Positions 1 through 9,094 are shown, numbered from the stretch's first letter. The stretch: 64,000 bases of DNA from Egaibacter sp046050465 (GCA_046050465.1 JBJOPS010000047.1:24401-88400), one strand, 5' to 3'. The notes: generated from the sequence alone by a model not told the origin. Numbers and translations are program-made.

Positions 1-233
1 CTCAGTGCCATAGGGTCTTTCAGCGAGAGTCCCCGCTTGCCGAGAATTGTGAATAGACGACCCGCATTCAGTGTTTACATTACGACGCCCAAGAACCCGC
101 AAGCGACAGGTTTATGGCGTGAGGACGCAAGGCGGCGTCGCATGCGGACTATCCCTATCGCAAGGGGCTACCGATACTTTGATTACTTACGGGTGGGTTT
201 GGACGCTCGACAACCGATTTGGAGACACACAGC
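1..233. other. Upstream region of the MttB-family gene
   Basis: No convincing gene is visible here. The only open frame, about 70 codons from position 37, has no family resemblance and no ribosome binding site. The region probably holds the promoter of the gene starting at 234. A GGAG at 221-224 lies nine bases before that ATG. Confidence 0.5.
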
Positions 234-1817
234 ATGGATGACGCATTGACAACAGCAGAGACTCAGGCGCCGCGGGGCAGGCGTGCAGGCGGAGGCAGGG
301 AGGCCAAGAGGGCGGCACGTTCGGCACGTGCAGGCCAGTCAGCACCCTATATCACCCGCAAGGTTCCTTATTACGAAGTACTGGATGAAGAGGGCTTGCA
401 AATCATCGAGCGCAATGCTGACACCATCCTGGAAGAAACGGGTATCGATTTCCGGGACGACGCCGAGGCGCTAGAGTTATTTCGCGCCGCAGGGTGTGAT
501 GTGAAGGGTGAACGGGTACATTTCCCGCACGGCCTGGCACGCAAAATCGTTCAGGCGACCGCACCTCGAGAATTTACACAATACGCCCGCAATCCGGCTC
601 ACAACGTGGTGATTGGCGGCAAAAACACCGTATTCGCTCCGGCATACGGCTCCCCGTTTGTACGAGACCTGGATAAGGGGCGTCGCTACGCAACGATTGA
701 AGACTTTCGCAATTTCGTCAAACTGACCTATATGGCGAACTCGCTTCACCATTCCGGGGGGACGATTTGCGAACCCGTTGATCTGCCGGTGAACAAGCGC
801 CATTTCGATATGGTGTATTCCCACATGAAATACAGCGACAAGCCGTTCATGGGGTCCGTCACGCATCCTGATCGCGCCAAAGACACGGTTGAAATGGCCA
901 AGATTCTGTTTGGCGATGACTATATGGACCCGCTAACGGGACGGCCACGCACGGTCGTTATCAACCTGATCAACGCCAATTCACCCATGACGTTTGACGA
1001 AACCATGCTGGGTGCGGCAAAGGTGTACGCCCGCGCCAACCAGGCTACGATCATCACGCCGTTCATCCTGGCGGGTGCCATGTCGCCTGTCACCGTTGCT
1101 GGAACAGCCGCGCAAACGCTGGCCGAAGCACTGGCCGGCATGGCATTTGTCCAGTTGTGCAACCCTGGCGCTCCTGTCGTGTTGGGCAGCTTCGCATCCA
1201 GCATCTCCATGCAGTCTGGCGCGCCGACTTTTGGCACCCCAGAGCCAGCGTTGGTGCTTTATGTAATGGCTGCGCTTGCGCGGCGACTGGGCGTGCCATT
1301 CCGCTCAGGGGGCGGCCTATGCGGATCCAAAATCGCAGATGCGCAAGCCGCTTCCGAGTCCGCAAACACGCTTCTACCAACTTGCCTGGGCGGAGTGAAT
1401 TTTGTACTGCATACGGCTGGCTGGCTGGAAGGCGGTTTGTCTATGGGTTACGAAAAGTTTGTAATGGACGTGGATCAAGCGGGCATGATGCACACACTGC
1501 TGGCTGGTGTAGATTTGTCCGAGAACGGCCAGGCTATGGATGCGATTCGCGAAGTAGGCCCGGGCAAACACTTTTTGGGTTGCGGCCATACCCAGGCCAA
1601 TTTTGAAACTGCGTTTTATCGCTCCCCTATCACCGACAACAACAGCTTCGAGCAATGGGAAGCCGAAGGTTCGCGCGACCTGGCGCAACGTGCCAACGCA
1701 AGCTGGAAGAAACAGTTGGCTGAATATGAAATACCCGCCATGGATGTAGCAGTTGATGAAGCGGTGCTGGACTATGTGAATCGGCGCAAGGCGTCTTTTC
1801 CGGACTCCAATATCTAG
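234..1817 (+). CDS. MttB-family (trimethylamine methyltransferase-like) protein
   Basis: This is a 527-residue member of the MttB/COG5598 family, TIM-barrel enzymes that move a methyl group from a quaternary or tertiary amine to a corrinoid protein. The frame is continuous with no internal amber codon, so it belongs to the non-pyrrolysine branch, whose known members act on glycine betaine, proline betaine or carnitine. I chose the ATG at 234 because GGAG at 221-224 is well spaced from it. An in-frame TTG at 219 would add five residues. The gene ends five bases before the convergent ABC importer operon. Downstream carnitine genes suggest a betaine-type substrate, but that is inference. No corrinoid-binding partner gene is present in the window. 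Family assignment is solid; substrate is unknown. Confidence 0.85.
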   Translation: MDDALTTAETQAPRGRRAGGGREAKRAARSARAGQSAPYITRKVPYYEVLDEEGLQIIERNADTILEETGIDFRDDAEALELFRAAGCDVKGERVHFPHGLARKIVQATAPREFTQYARNPAHNVVIGGKNTVFAPAYGSPFVRDLDKGRRYATIEDFRNFVKLTYMANSLHHSGGTICEPVDLPVNKRHFDMVYSHMKYSDKPFMGSVTHPDRAKDTVEMAKILFGDDYMDPLTGRPRTVVINLINANSPMTFDETMLGAAKVYARANQATIITPFILAGAMSPVTVAGTAAQTLAEALAGMAFVQLCNPGAPVVLGSFASSISMQSGAPTFGTPEPALVLYVMAALARRLGVPFRSGGGLCGSKIADAQAASESANTLLPTCLGGVNFVLHTAGWLEGGLSMGYEKFVMDVDQAGMMHTLLAGVDLSENGQAMDAIREVGPGKHFLGCGHTQANFETAFYRSPITDNNSFEQWEAEGSRDLAQRANASWKKQLAEYEIPAMDVAVDEAVLDYVNRRKASFPDSNI

Positions 1818-1822
1818 CGTCT

Positions 1823-3445
1823 TTAGGCCACCGTCTCAACCTGACGCCTAGCCAGTACCTCATCCAGCCAGTCGGTGCGCATTTCGGGCACAGCGGTAAT
1901 GAGCTTGCGCGTGTAGGGGTGTTCGCGCGTTTCGAAGATTTGTTGCGTAGTGTCGAAGGCGACGAATTCGCCTTGGAGCATGACCGCGGTGCGATGCGCG
2001 ATGCGGCGCACCACATCCAGATCGTGGGTGATCAGGATGTACGACAGTCCCAGTTCAGCCTGCAGTTTGCGTAGCAAGGTCAGAATCTCCTCGGCCACCA
2101 GCGGGTCCAGGGCCGACGTCGGTTCGTCCAGGACAATCAGTTCGGGTTTGGCGGCCAGCGCCCGGGCGATGCAGACGCGCTGTTTCTGTCCACCCGAGAG
2201 CTGGCCAGGCCGGCGTTGCAGGAAGCTTTCCGGTAGCTCGACCAGTCGCATCAGTTCCTTGGCACGTTCAAGTGTCGCCTGGCGCCCCAGCTCAAAGTAG
2301 AACTGCACCGGTCGGCCCACGATATCCAGCAGGCTTTGCCGCGGGTTGATGGCGACGTCGGGGATCTGATAGACCAACTGGACCCGGCGCTTGAGTTCGT
2401 TGTCGCGTTTCTTGAGCGCGCGTGGCAGGATACGCCCCTGGAACACAATTTCACCATTCGTGGGCGGCAGCAAGCCAGTGACGACCCGTGCGAGGGTCGA
2501 TTTGCCCGAACCCGACTCGCCCACCACGGCTACGGTCTCACCCTTTTTCACGTCCAGCGAGACCCCTTTGATCACGTGGAAATCGCCGTAGTAGGCGTGG
2601 CAGTCCTGGATCGAGAGCACCGTTTCCGGCTGGACCGTGCCCTGGGCCGCCCGCTCGCTGGCGGCAGCACCGCGTACTGCAACCAGGCGTGCGGTGTAGT
2701 CCTGTTGGGCCCGATGCAGGATCTGGTCGGTCAGCCCTTCTTCGACCTCCTTGCCGTGACGCAATACTTTGATGCGATCGGCCACCTGGGCGACCACGGC
2801 GAGGTCGTGGGTAATATATAGCGCGGCCGTGTTGTACTTGTGAATCAGCGACTTGAGCAGGATCAGAACCTCGATCTGGGTCGTAACGTCCAGCGCGGTG
2901 GTTGGCTCGTCCAGCACCAGCACATCAGGGCGGCAGGACATGGCCATCGCCGCCATCGCGCGCTGCAGCTGGCCGCCCGAAGCCTGGTGCGGGTAGCGGG
3001 CGCCGAAGTTCAACGGATCGGGCAGGTCCAGTGCAGTGAAAAGCTCGCGTGCCCAGGCCTCGGCATCGGGCCGGCTCATGATCTTGTGGATCAGTGGCGC
3101 TTCGCAGACCTGGTTCATCAGTGAATGGGCCGGGTTAAAAGCCGCAGTGGCAGACTGGGCGATGTAGGCGATGCGCTTGCCGCGCATACTGCGGCGACCT
3201 TCAGCGTCCAGGCTGCGGATGTTGGTACCGCCGAGGTTGATCTCTCCGCCGGCGATGTGAACCCCGGCGCGGGCGTAGCACATACCCGAGAGACCGATGG
3301 TCGACTTGCCGGCGCCACTCTCGCCAATCAGGCCCAGCACCTCGCCCTTGTTCAGCGTCAGGTCGACGTTGTCGACGATGACGTTGCCGACAATGCTTTC
3401 CAGCCGCAGGCCCTTGATGTGAAGGATGACATTGTTGTCGCTCAT
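1823..3445 (-). CDS. ABC importer ATPase with two fused nucleotide-binding domains (DppD-DppF/GsiA type)
   Basis: A 540-residue cytoplasmic ATPase with two complete ABC cassettes in one chain. The first has Walker A GESGAGKST at residues 41-49, a degenerate signature ASGGQ and Walker B VLVLDEPTTALD. The second has GESGSGKST near residue 310, the canonical LSGGQ and LIVLDEPTSALD. Fused pairs of this kind power peptide/opine/nickel-type importers, replacing separate DppD and DppF. It is the last gene of a four-gene minus-strand operon and begins 15 bases after the permease stop. The first cassette's ASGGQ signature may make the two sites unequal, which is common in such fusions. The substrate of the importer cannot be read from this subunit. 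Confidence 0.9.
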   Translation of the reverse strand: MSDNNVILHIKGLRLESIVGNVIVDNVDLTLNKGEVLGLIGESGAGKSTIGLSGMCYARAGVHIAGGEINLGGTNIRSLDAEGRRSMRGKRIAYIAQSATAAFNPAHSLMNQVCEAPLIHKIMSRPDAEAWARELFTALDLPDPLNFGARYPHQASGGQLQRAMAAMAMSCRPDVLVLDEPTTALDVTTQIEVLILLKSLIHKYNTAALYITHDLAVVAQVADRIKVLRHGKEVEEGLTDQILHRAQQDYTARLVAVRGAAASERAAQGTVQPETVLSIQDCHAYYGDFHVIKGVSLDVKKGETVAVVGESGSGKSTLARVVTGLLPPTNGEIVFQGRILPRALKKRDNELKRRVQLVYQIPDVAINPRQSLLDIVGRPVQFYFELGRQATLERAKELMRLVELPESFLQRRPGQLSGGQKQRVCIARALAAKPELIVLDEPTSALDPLVAEEILTLLRKLQAELGLSYILITHDLDVVRRIAHRTAVMLQGEFVAFDTTQQIFETREHPYTRKLITAVPEMRTDWLDEVLARRQVETVA

Positions 3446-3460
3446 GCGTGGGCTCCGTGT

Positions 3461-4294
3461 TCAGAGTTCAGCTTGTGTGCCGGAAGGGCGGGCGTCGACC
3501 GACAGCATCCAGTCAACCACCAGATTGACGGCCACGGTCAGCAAGGCGATGGTGGCGGCCGGGTAGATCGGGGCCATCATGCCGAAGTTGATTGCCGCGG
3601 CGTTTTCCTTGACCATGCCGCCCAGATCGGCAAACGGGGGCTGGATGCCCAGGCCCAGGAACGACAGGCCGGCAATGAACAGGAAATTGAAGCAAAAACG
3701 CAGTCCGAACTCGGCCACCAGTGGTGCCCAGGCGTTGGGCAAAATTTCCCGGGTGATGACCCACCACAGGCCTTCGCCCCGCAGCTTGGCGGCTTCCACG
3801 TACTCCATAACTGTAAGGTTCATGCCCAGCGCCCGCGAAAGGCGGAACACACGGGTGGCGTCGAGCACGGCAATGGTCAGAATCAGCACCGGAATGCTGG
3901 AGCCGAAAACGCCCAGAATGATCAAGGCAAAGATCAAGCTGGGGATGGACAGCACCACGTCCACCAGTCGGCTGAAGAAGGTGTCAACCCAGCCCCCGAG
4001 CACGGCGCTGGTGAAACCGGTCACGATGCCAATGAAGAACGACAGCATGGTGATGGCAAACGCCACAGCAATGGTCATGCGTGTGCCATAAAGAATGCGC
4101 GTGAGCATGTCGCGACCTATCTGGTCGGTCCCCATCCAGTGGGCAACCGAGGCCTGATCCCAAGTGCCGCCCACCGTTTCAGCCTCGCCGAAGGGGGCGA
4201 TCCACGGTGCCAGCACCACCACCAGCAGGAACAGCGCAGTGACCCCCAAGCCAAACGCGGCAGTCAAGGTGAGTTTCTGTCCGAAGAGTTTCAT
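3461..4294 (-). CDS. ABC importer permease, DppC family
   Basis: A 277-residue inner-membrane permease of the DppC/OppC family. The N-terminal segment (about residues 10-35) is strongly hydrophobic, and a short periplasmic stretch with the typical HWMGTDQIGRDML motif follows, then several membrane segments. A region of the EAA type (AAKLRGEGLWWVITREILPN) is the coupling helix that contacts the ATPase. The length fits the family. It lies 37 bases after the DppB-type permease and 15 before the ATPase, so it is cotranscribed with both. Confidence 0.9.
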   Translation of the reverse strand: MKLFGQKLTLTAAFGLGVTALFLLVVVLAPWIAPFGEAETVGGTWDQASVAHWMGTDQIGRDMLTRILYGTRMTIAVAFAITMLSFFIGIVTGFTSAVLGGWVDTFFSRLVDVVLSIPSLIFALIILGVFGSSIPVLILTIAVLDATRVFRLSRALGMNLTVMEYVEAAKLRGEGLWWVITREILPNAWAPLVAEFGLRFCFNFLFIAGLSFLGLGIQPPFADLGGMVKENAAAINFGMMAPIYPAATIALLTVAVNLVVDWMLSVDARPSGTQAEL

Positions 4295-4331
4295 GTGCCG
4301 ATGTCCTTGATTTTTAGTTTTGTTCAGCTAC

Positions 4332-5279
4332 TCAGCGCTTGTGCCGCAAGCGAGGGTTGGCCAGGATCACCAGCACATCGGCCAGCGTGTTAAGGCCCAC
4401 AAACACGAGTGCGAACACGAGGCCGCAAGCCTGGATCACCGGCACGTCCCGCTTAGACACAGCATCGACCATGTACTGACCCAGGCCGGGATAGGTAAAC
4501 ACCGCCTCGATCACCACCACCCCCACCACCAGATACGCCAGGTTCAACCCGATGACCGTGATGATGGGGGCTGCCGCATTGGGCAGTGCATGACGGGTGA
4601 TCACGCGTTTTCGCTTGGCTCCCTTGAGGAAGGCCATTTCAATGTAGGGCGTGGACATGACCGATAGCACCGAGCTGCGGGTCATGCGCAGGATGTGGGC
4701 AGCCACCAGCAAGGTCAGTGTGATGGCCGGCAAGGTGGTCTGGTAAACCCGTTCGCCGAAGGGCATGCTGGCAAAGACTGTGGACAGTGACGGGAACCAG
4801 GCCACATTGACTGCAAAAAAAATGATCAGCAGATAGGCAATGAAAAATTCTGGCAAAGAGATGGCGATCAGGGTCAGGATGTTGGAGAGCTTGTCGCCCA
4901 GCTTGCCTTCGTTGATGGCGGAGTAGACGCCCAGACCCACAGCAAGCGGGATGGCGATCAGGGCCGCGTAGCCGGCTAGAAACAGTGTGTTGGCTAAGCG
5001 CGGCATCAGTTCGTCCACAATGACCCGTTTGTTGGTGAGCGCGGTGCCCAGGTCGCCCTGCAGCGCTGCCGTGAACCAGTTCCAATATCGGATCGGGGCA
5101 GGGACATCCAGCCCAAGTTCCTTGCGGAAAATTACCAGCGCCTCCGGTGTCGCACCTTGACCCAGCACCGCCGAGGCCACGTCACCGGGAAGGATCTCGG
5201 TGCAAACGAAGATCAGCACTGACACCGCAAAAAGAGTGAAAACCGCCAGCAGCAGGCGGTTGAGGATGAGTTTAGCCAT
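4332..5279 (-). CDS. ABC importer permease, DppB family
   Basis: A 315-residue inner-membrane permease of the DppB/OppB family. It opens with the family-typical N-terminal helix (MAKLILNRLLLAVFTLF) and carries an ELGLD segment and an EAA-like loop (AFLKGAKRKRVITRHALPNA). I set the start at the ATG at 5279. The longer frame to 5363 would add 28 residues with no family resemblance and would read into the strong hairpin at 5357-5397. The SD is weak. It follows the binding-protein gene in the same direction and heads the membrane part of the importer. Confidence 0.88.
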   Translation of the reverse strand: MAKLILNRLLLAVFTLFAVSVLIFVCTEILPGDVASAVLGQGATPEALVIFRKELGLDVPAPIRYWNWFTAALQGDLGTALTNKRVIVDELMPRLANTLFLAGYAALIAIPLAVGLGVYSAINEGKLGDKLSNILTLIAISLPEFFIAYLLIIFFAVNVAWFPSLSTVFASMPFGERVYQTTLPAITLTLLVAAHILRMTRSSVLSVMSTPYIEMAFLKGAKRKRVITRHALPNAAAPIITVIGLNLAYLVVGVVVIEAVFTYPGLGQYMVDAVSKRDVPVIQACGLVFALVFVGLNTLADVLVILANPRLRHKR

Positions 5280-5356
5280 GGTTTCTTGAGTAACAAAGAA
5301 GCGCAGGATGGTGACTGGACGATAGGCAAGCACCACGCCCGAAAGTGGCCTTGAAA

Positions 5357-5397
5357 AAAGCAAGCGGGATGGAACACGGTTCCATCCCGCTTGCTTT
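5357..5397 (-). terminator. Strong hairpin between binding-protein gene and permease gene
   Basis: A perfect 19-bp inverted repeat (5357-5375 pairs with 5379-5397) with a three-base loop. On the minus strand it is followed by a short run of T. It sits just downstream of the binding-protein stop and upstream of dppB-type translation. That is the usual place for an attenuator or 3' stabiliser that makes the binding protein more abundant than the membrane subunits. Confidence 0.8.
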
Positions 5398-5429
5398 ACC
5401 TCATATCATATCCAGAAGACTGCCCGAGA

Positions 5430-7004
5430 TCAGGCAAACCAGCCCTTTTCAGCAATGCGCTGGTCACCCAGGTCGTAGCGGGCCGAGATGGTCAGCCCCA
5501 TCAGCTTGGTGCTGTGGGCGTCCAGGTAGTCCTGTACGCAGAAATTAACCATGCCGGCGTTTTGACTGACCAACTCCTGGCACCGTGCATACATCTGTGC
5601 ACGTTTGGCCTGATCCAGTTCGACCCGCGCCGCCACCAGAGTCTTGTTGAACTCGTCGTTAATGAAGTGGGTGTCGTTCCAAGGGTTGCTCAGGCCGCCG
5701 GCAAAGATGCTGGTCAGCTGGTTATCGATGGTCGGGCGGTTGCCCCAATACACTGCACAGAATGGCACCTTCAGCCAGACGTTGTCCCAGTAGCCGTCTC
5801 CGGAGACGCGCTTGAGGTCCAGCTTGATGCCGGCCTTGGCGAGCGATTCCTGAAACACCTGGCCCGAGTCGGTGGCGCCGGTGAAGGCACCCTCGGACAC
5901 CTGCAGTTCGATCGACCCCGACACTCCGGCTTTGCCGAAGTGGAACTTGGCCCTGTCGGGATCGTAAGCGTTGAGCTTTTGCTTCGGGTCGTAGAACTTC
6001 ATCCGTGGGCCGACGGCGTTGTCATTGCCAACCGATGCATAGCCAGAAAAGACGTTCTTGACAATGGTCTGGCGGTCGATGCCGTGCTTTAGCGCCAGAA
6101 TCAAATCGGGATTGCTGAACGGTGCCTTGTCGGTATGCGCGACAAAAGCGAAACGGTTGCCAGCGCCGGACGTACGCGAGACCTTGACATTGGGCGCCTT
6201 TTCCAGCAGACCCGCCGTTTTCGGGCTGGCTCGGTTGATCGCGTCAACCTGACCAGTCAACAGGGCCTGAGTACGGGCCGCGGCGTCGGGGATGTAGCGC
6301 AGCTCCACCCGGTCGAAGTTGCCACGGTTGGGCTTCCAGTAGTTACCCGGCTTGCGCTTGAAGGTGGCGCGCACGCCGGGCTGGAACTCTTCAAGAGTGA
6401 AAGCACCGGTACCCACGGGTTTAGCCCAGTCCTTAAAGCCGTTGGGCGCAACGATGATATGGTAGTCGCTCAAGTTGTACGGCAGGTCCAAGTTGCCGTT
6501 CTTCATGAGAATTTGGATCGTGTTCGCATCAATCTTCTTGACCTCGGTGATGTCGGCCAGCAAGGACTTGGCAGGCGACTTGGTCTCACCGCGGTGCAGG
6601 TTGATGGAATAGATGACATCGTCGGCATCGAGCGTCTTGCCGTTGCTGAACGTGATGCCCTTGCGGATATAGAAGGTCCAATCGGCGGCACCGGGTTTGA
6701 CATCCCACTTCTCGAACAGCTCACCAGTAGCGTCGCCGTTGTCGGCCACTTCCACCAGATTGTTGTAGAGCATGAGGCTCATCGCGATCGGGATGGAGTC
6801 GGCGTAGGTCAGAGGATCGAGGCTGTCTGACGGCGAACCACCTTCCATACCCAAGCGCAGCGTGCCACCTTTTTTGGGAATTCCCTGCGCCATTGCGGGC
6901 ATGGTGCCAAAAGCTGCAGACAGGCCCAGGGCCGCAGCGCCGGAAAGTATTTGACGGCGATCAAGGATGATTCCTGATTCCGTGGGGGTTTCGATCATTG
7001 CCAT
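5430..7004 (-). CDS. Periplasmic solute-binding protein, family 5 (DppA/OppA-like), Tat-type signal
   Basis: A 524-residue extracellular solute-binding protein of family 5, which captures peptides, opines or other amine solutes for an ABC importer. Residues 15-20 read DRRQIL, followed by a hydrophobic stretch and an AMA cleavage site near residue 39, which is a twin-arginine-type signal. The mature start (KKGGTLRLGMEGG) and the SLDPLTY stretch are typical of the family. It is the first gene of the importer operon and is separated from the permeases by a strong hairpin. Next to an MttB methyltransferase and carnitine genes, a betaine-like ligand is plausible, but family 5 proteins are diverse and the ligand cannot be read from sequence. 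Confidence 0.9.
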   Translation of the reverse strand: MAMIETPTESGIILDRRQILSGAAALGLSAAFGTMPAMAQGIPKKGGTLRLGMEGGSPSDSLDPLTYADSIPIAMSLMLYNNLVEVADNGDATGELFEKWDVKPGAADWTFYIRKGITFSNGKTLDADDVIYSINLHRGETKSPAKSLLADITEVKKIDANTIQILMKNGNLDLPYNLSDYHIIVAPNGFKDWAKPVGTGAFTLEEFQPGVRATFKRKPGNYWKPNRGNFDRVELRYIPDAAARTQALLTGQVDAINRASPKTAGLLEKAPNVKVSRTSGAGNRFAFVAHTDKAPFSNPDLILALKHGIDRQTIVKNVFSGYASVGNDNAVGPRMKFYDPKQKLNAYDPDRAKFHFGKAGVSGSIELQVSEGAFTGATDSGQVFQESLAKAGIKLDLKRVSGDGYWDNVWLKVPFCAVYWGNRPTIDNQLTSIFAGGLSNPWNDTHFINDEFNKTLVAARVELDQAKRAQMYARCQELVSQNAGMVNFCVQDYLDAHSTKLMGLTISARYDLGDQRIAEKGWFA

Positions 7005-7345
7005 TTCTAAAGATCTCCAATCAAATCGTTAAACAGTTTCCCGATACGCCCATCTGGTTCGATGACCGGTCCCAGGTAGCCCGAGGGCAACCAGCTTTGC
7101 ACTCTGCGGTCATCCTATCCCAACAAGCGGCCCCGAAGGCATCCAGACAATCCCTTAGAAAGAATGACCCCATTGCACACGCAATCATTTATTCACATGG
7201 GGATGGGGAACTGTGAAGTCGCAAAACAACTTAAAGGCGTCGCCAATGACTATGCAATTAGGCGTTAATCTTATGCACGAATGGATTGGCAATCTCAACT
7301 GGCCCAATTGCTCAAGCGTATAAAATCGAACGCAAGCAACACGCC
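7005..7345. promoter_or_regulatory. Divergent intergenic region between binding-protein operon and desaturase gene
   Basis: About 340 bases with no credible gene. It must hold the promoters of the minus-strand importer operon and the plus-strand desaturase pair. It contains a short perfect palindrome, ATTGC-N4-GCAAT, at 7172-7185, roughly 170 bases from each start codon, which may be an operator. I could not place convincing -35/-10 boxes. Confidence 0.45.
7172..7185. promoter_or_regulatory. Possible operator palindrome ATTGC-N4-GCAAT
   Basis: A perfect 5-bp dyad with a four-base spacer, lying in the middle of a divergent promoter region. Its position suits a shared regulator of the importer operon and the desaturase pair. 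No regulator gene lies next to it, and a dyad this short can arise by chance. Confidence 0.3.
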
Positions 7346-8281
7346 ATGCTCTCAGTGAAATTTGCTGACTCTCCAAACCAATCCACAAAACGCCCTCGAA
7401 GTTTTGAATGGCCAACCTGGCTGGTTATCGCCATCGTTTATGGTGGATGGCTCTACGCGACGCTGATGTATCGTTCGCTTCCAGCCTGGTTGGCCAATCT
7501 GGTTTTACTTTTTCTTGCCACATGGCACATGAGTCTTCAGCATGAGTTGCTGCATGGTCACCCCACCCGCAACAAGACTATGAATCGCCTCTTGGGGGTG
7601 TTTCCCATGAGCGCGTGGTATCCGTATGATATTTATCGTGACAGCCACATTGCGCATCATCGTGATGAGTTGCTCACCTTGCCCGGAATTGATCCGGAAG
7701 GCAATTACCTCGAACCACAGGATTACAAAAACCTGTCGTCTTTTCATCGCGCGATTTGCTGGTCGCTTCGCACTGCTCTTGGTCGCCTGTTGCTGGGGCC
7801 GGCTTTCACGATTCCGCCGGTGTGGGCGACCATCGTCTCCGGTCCACTCAAACGCGACTTCAGATATACGGGCACCTGGGCCCTGCATCTGACGCTGCTG
7901 GTTGCGATGTTGTGGTGGGTAAACGCCCAATCCGGCATATCACCTTTGCACTACCTTCTTGGCACTGCTTACCCGGCCCTGAGTCTGGCCATGTTGCGCT
8001 CGTTTTATGAACATCGCCCCGCCGGAAATCCAGCACATCGCACTGTAATCAATGACGCCGCCTTGCCATGGCGATTGCTCTATCTCAACAACAACTACCA
8101 CGCCGTACACCATGACTATCCGGGCTTGGCCTGGTATGACATTCCCTCCGTTTACAGGTCGGACCGGGAAGGATTTTTGCACCGTAATGACGGGTTTCAC
8201 ATGCCTGGATATGGGCACCTGCTGCGCAAATACGCGCTCAAACCGATTGACTCTCCCGTTCATCCTGGCATCGAAAAATGA
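7346..8281 (+). CDS. Membrane di-iron desaturase/hydroxylase family protein
   Basis: A 311-residue integral membrane protein of the fatty-acid desaturase superfamily (COG3239-like). It has the three histidine clusters that bind two irons: HELLHGH at residues 66-72, HIAHH at 101-105 and HAVHH at 252-256, with hydrophobic segments between them. Members desaturate, hydroxylate or oxidatively demethylate substrates at the membrane face. I used the ATG at 7346; an in-frame TTG at 7286 would add 20 residues of no clear character. The stop overlaps the next gene's ATG by four bases, so the two are probably translationally coupled. Placed between a betaine-type methyltransferase/importer and carnitine genes, it may act on an amine rather than a lipid. 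That is inference. Confidence 0.8.
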   Translation: MLSVKFADSPNQSTKRPRSFEWPTWLVIAIVYGGWLYATLMYRSLPAWLANLVLLFLATWHMSLQHELLHGHPTRNKTMNRLLGVFPMSAWYPYDIYRDSHIAHHRDELLTLPGIDPEGNYLEPQDYKNLSSFHRAICWSLRTALGRLLLGPAFTIPPVWATIVSGPLKRDFRYTGTWALHLTLLVAMLWWVNAQSGISPLHYLLGTAYPALSLAMLRSFYEHRPAGNPAHRTVINDAALPWRLLYLNNNYHAVHHDYPGLAWYDIPSVYRSDREGFLHRNDGFHMPGYGHLLRKYALKPIDSPVHPGIEK

Positions 8282-9072
8282 TCGCTTCGTTTCCGATGTA
8301 CACCAGCATACCGGCCACGGTCCAGGCGTTATGGGGCCACCTGTCTGTTCACTTGAAAGAGGCTGGACTGAAAAACGTACCTGATCGGTTAACGTGGCCG
8401 CTGAAAATGCTGGGCCATTGGCGAAATCCTTCGCTGTTGCTCAGTCAGGCATGTGGATATCCTCTGGTGACCGAGCTTCGCAATCAAGTTCGCGTGATAG
8501 GTGCTTTTCGATATGGGGTGCCTGGCTGCCATGGGGGTTTTTGCCGCAGTGCATTGGTTGTTCGCCACGATGATCACGCTTCTGAATTGAGTCAGTTTCG
8601 CGGCCGCAGGGTCGCCTATAACAGGCTGGACTCTCAATCTGGCTACAACAGTCTGCGCGCCCTGGTGGCTCCCCTGGCTGTGTCGGGAAAATTCTTTGGC
8701 CAAACGGTTGAGGCTGGAGCACATCGCACGTCAGTAGAAATGGTGCGGGACGGTTTCGCCGATATCGCTTCGATTGACTGCGTCAGTCTGGCCGGATTCG
8801 AGAAATACCAGCCTGACATCACCCGCGGTACGCGAGTCATCGGTTACAGCGATCCCTACCCGGGCCTGCCACTGATCACCGCAGGCGGCACCAGCGATTC
8901 AACACTGACAACCCTGCGACTCAGTCTCTCAAAAGCCATGCAAGACAGCACCCTGGCTGTGATTCGCAGGGATCTCTTCATCAAAGGGTTTGAACCTCTG
9001 GAGTTGGCTGACTATCAGATTTGCAGCGACATGCGCGACCGTGCCAATCTGTTGAACTGCTGCCACTTGTAG
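8278..9072 (+). CDS. PhnD-like periplasmic-binding-fold protein lacking a signal peptide
   Basis: A 264-residue protein resembling the PhnD/SsuA/transferrin-type substrate-binding fold. The early MIASFPMYTSIP stretch, the GRRVAYN segment and the later SGYNSLRALV and DIASIDCVS stretches match how such proteins form their ligand cleft. It has no N-terminal signal peptide, because the binding-domain strand starts at residue 2. It would therefore stay in the cytoplasm and cannot serve a normal importer. It overlaps the desaturase gene by four bases (ATGA), and no ABC subunits of the phosphonate type are nearby. It may present or sense a substrate for the membrane enzyme. Function unproven. Confidence 0.65.
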   Translation: MIASFPMYTSIPATVQALWGHLSVHLKEAGLKNVPDRLTWPLKMLGHWRNPSLLLSQACGYPLVTELRNQVRVIGAFRYGVPGCHGGFCRSALVVRHDDHASELSQFRGRRVAYNRLDSQSGYNSLRALVAPLAVSGKFFGQTVEAGAHRTSVEMVRDGFADIASIDCVSLAGFEKYQPDITRGTRVIGYSDPYPGLPLITAGGTSDSTLTTLRLSLSKAMQDSTLAVIRRDLFIKGFEPLELADYQICSDMRDRANLLNCCHL

Positions 9073-9094
9073 CCTTCTGCGGTTTTCTGAAAGC

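Noticed and set aside
37..249. A 70-codon frame at the window start
   Set aside because: No ribosome binding site and no resemblance to a known family; it also overlaps the better-supported MttB start.
234..1817. Pyrrolysine-containing trimethylamine methyltransferase
   Set aside because: The frame has no internal amber codon, so this is the non-pyrrolysine branch.
3125..4393. A 422-codon plus-strand frame opposite the ABC ATPase and permease genes
   Set aside because: The opposite strand carries obvious ABC importer genes; the frame has no domain or ribosome binding site.
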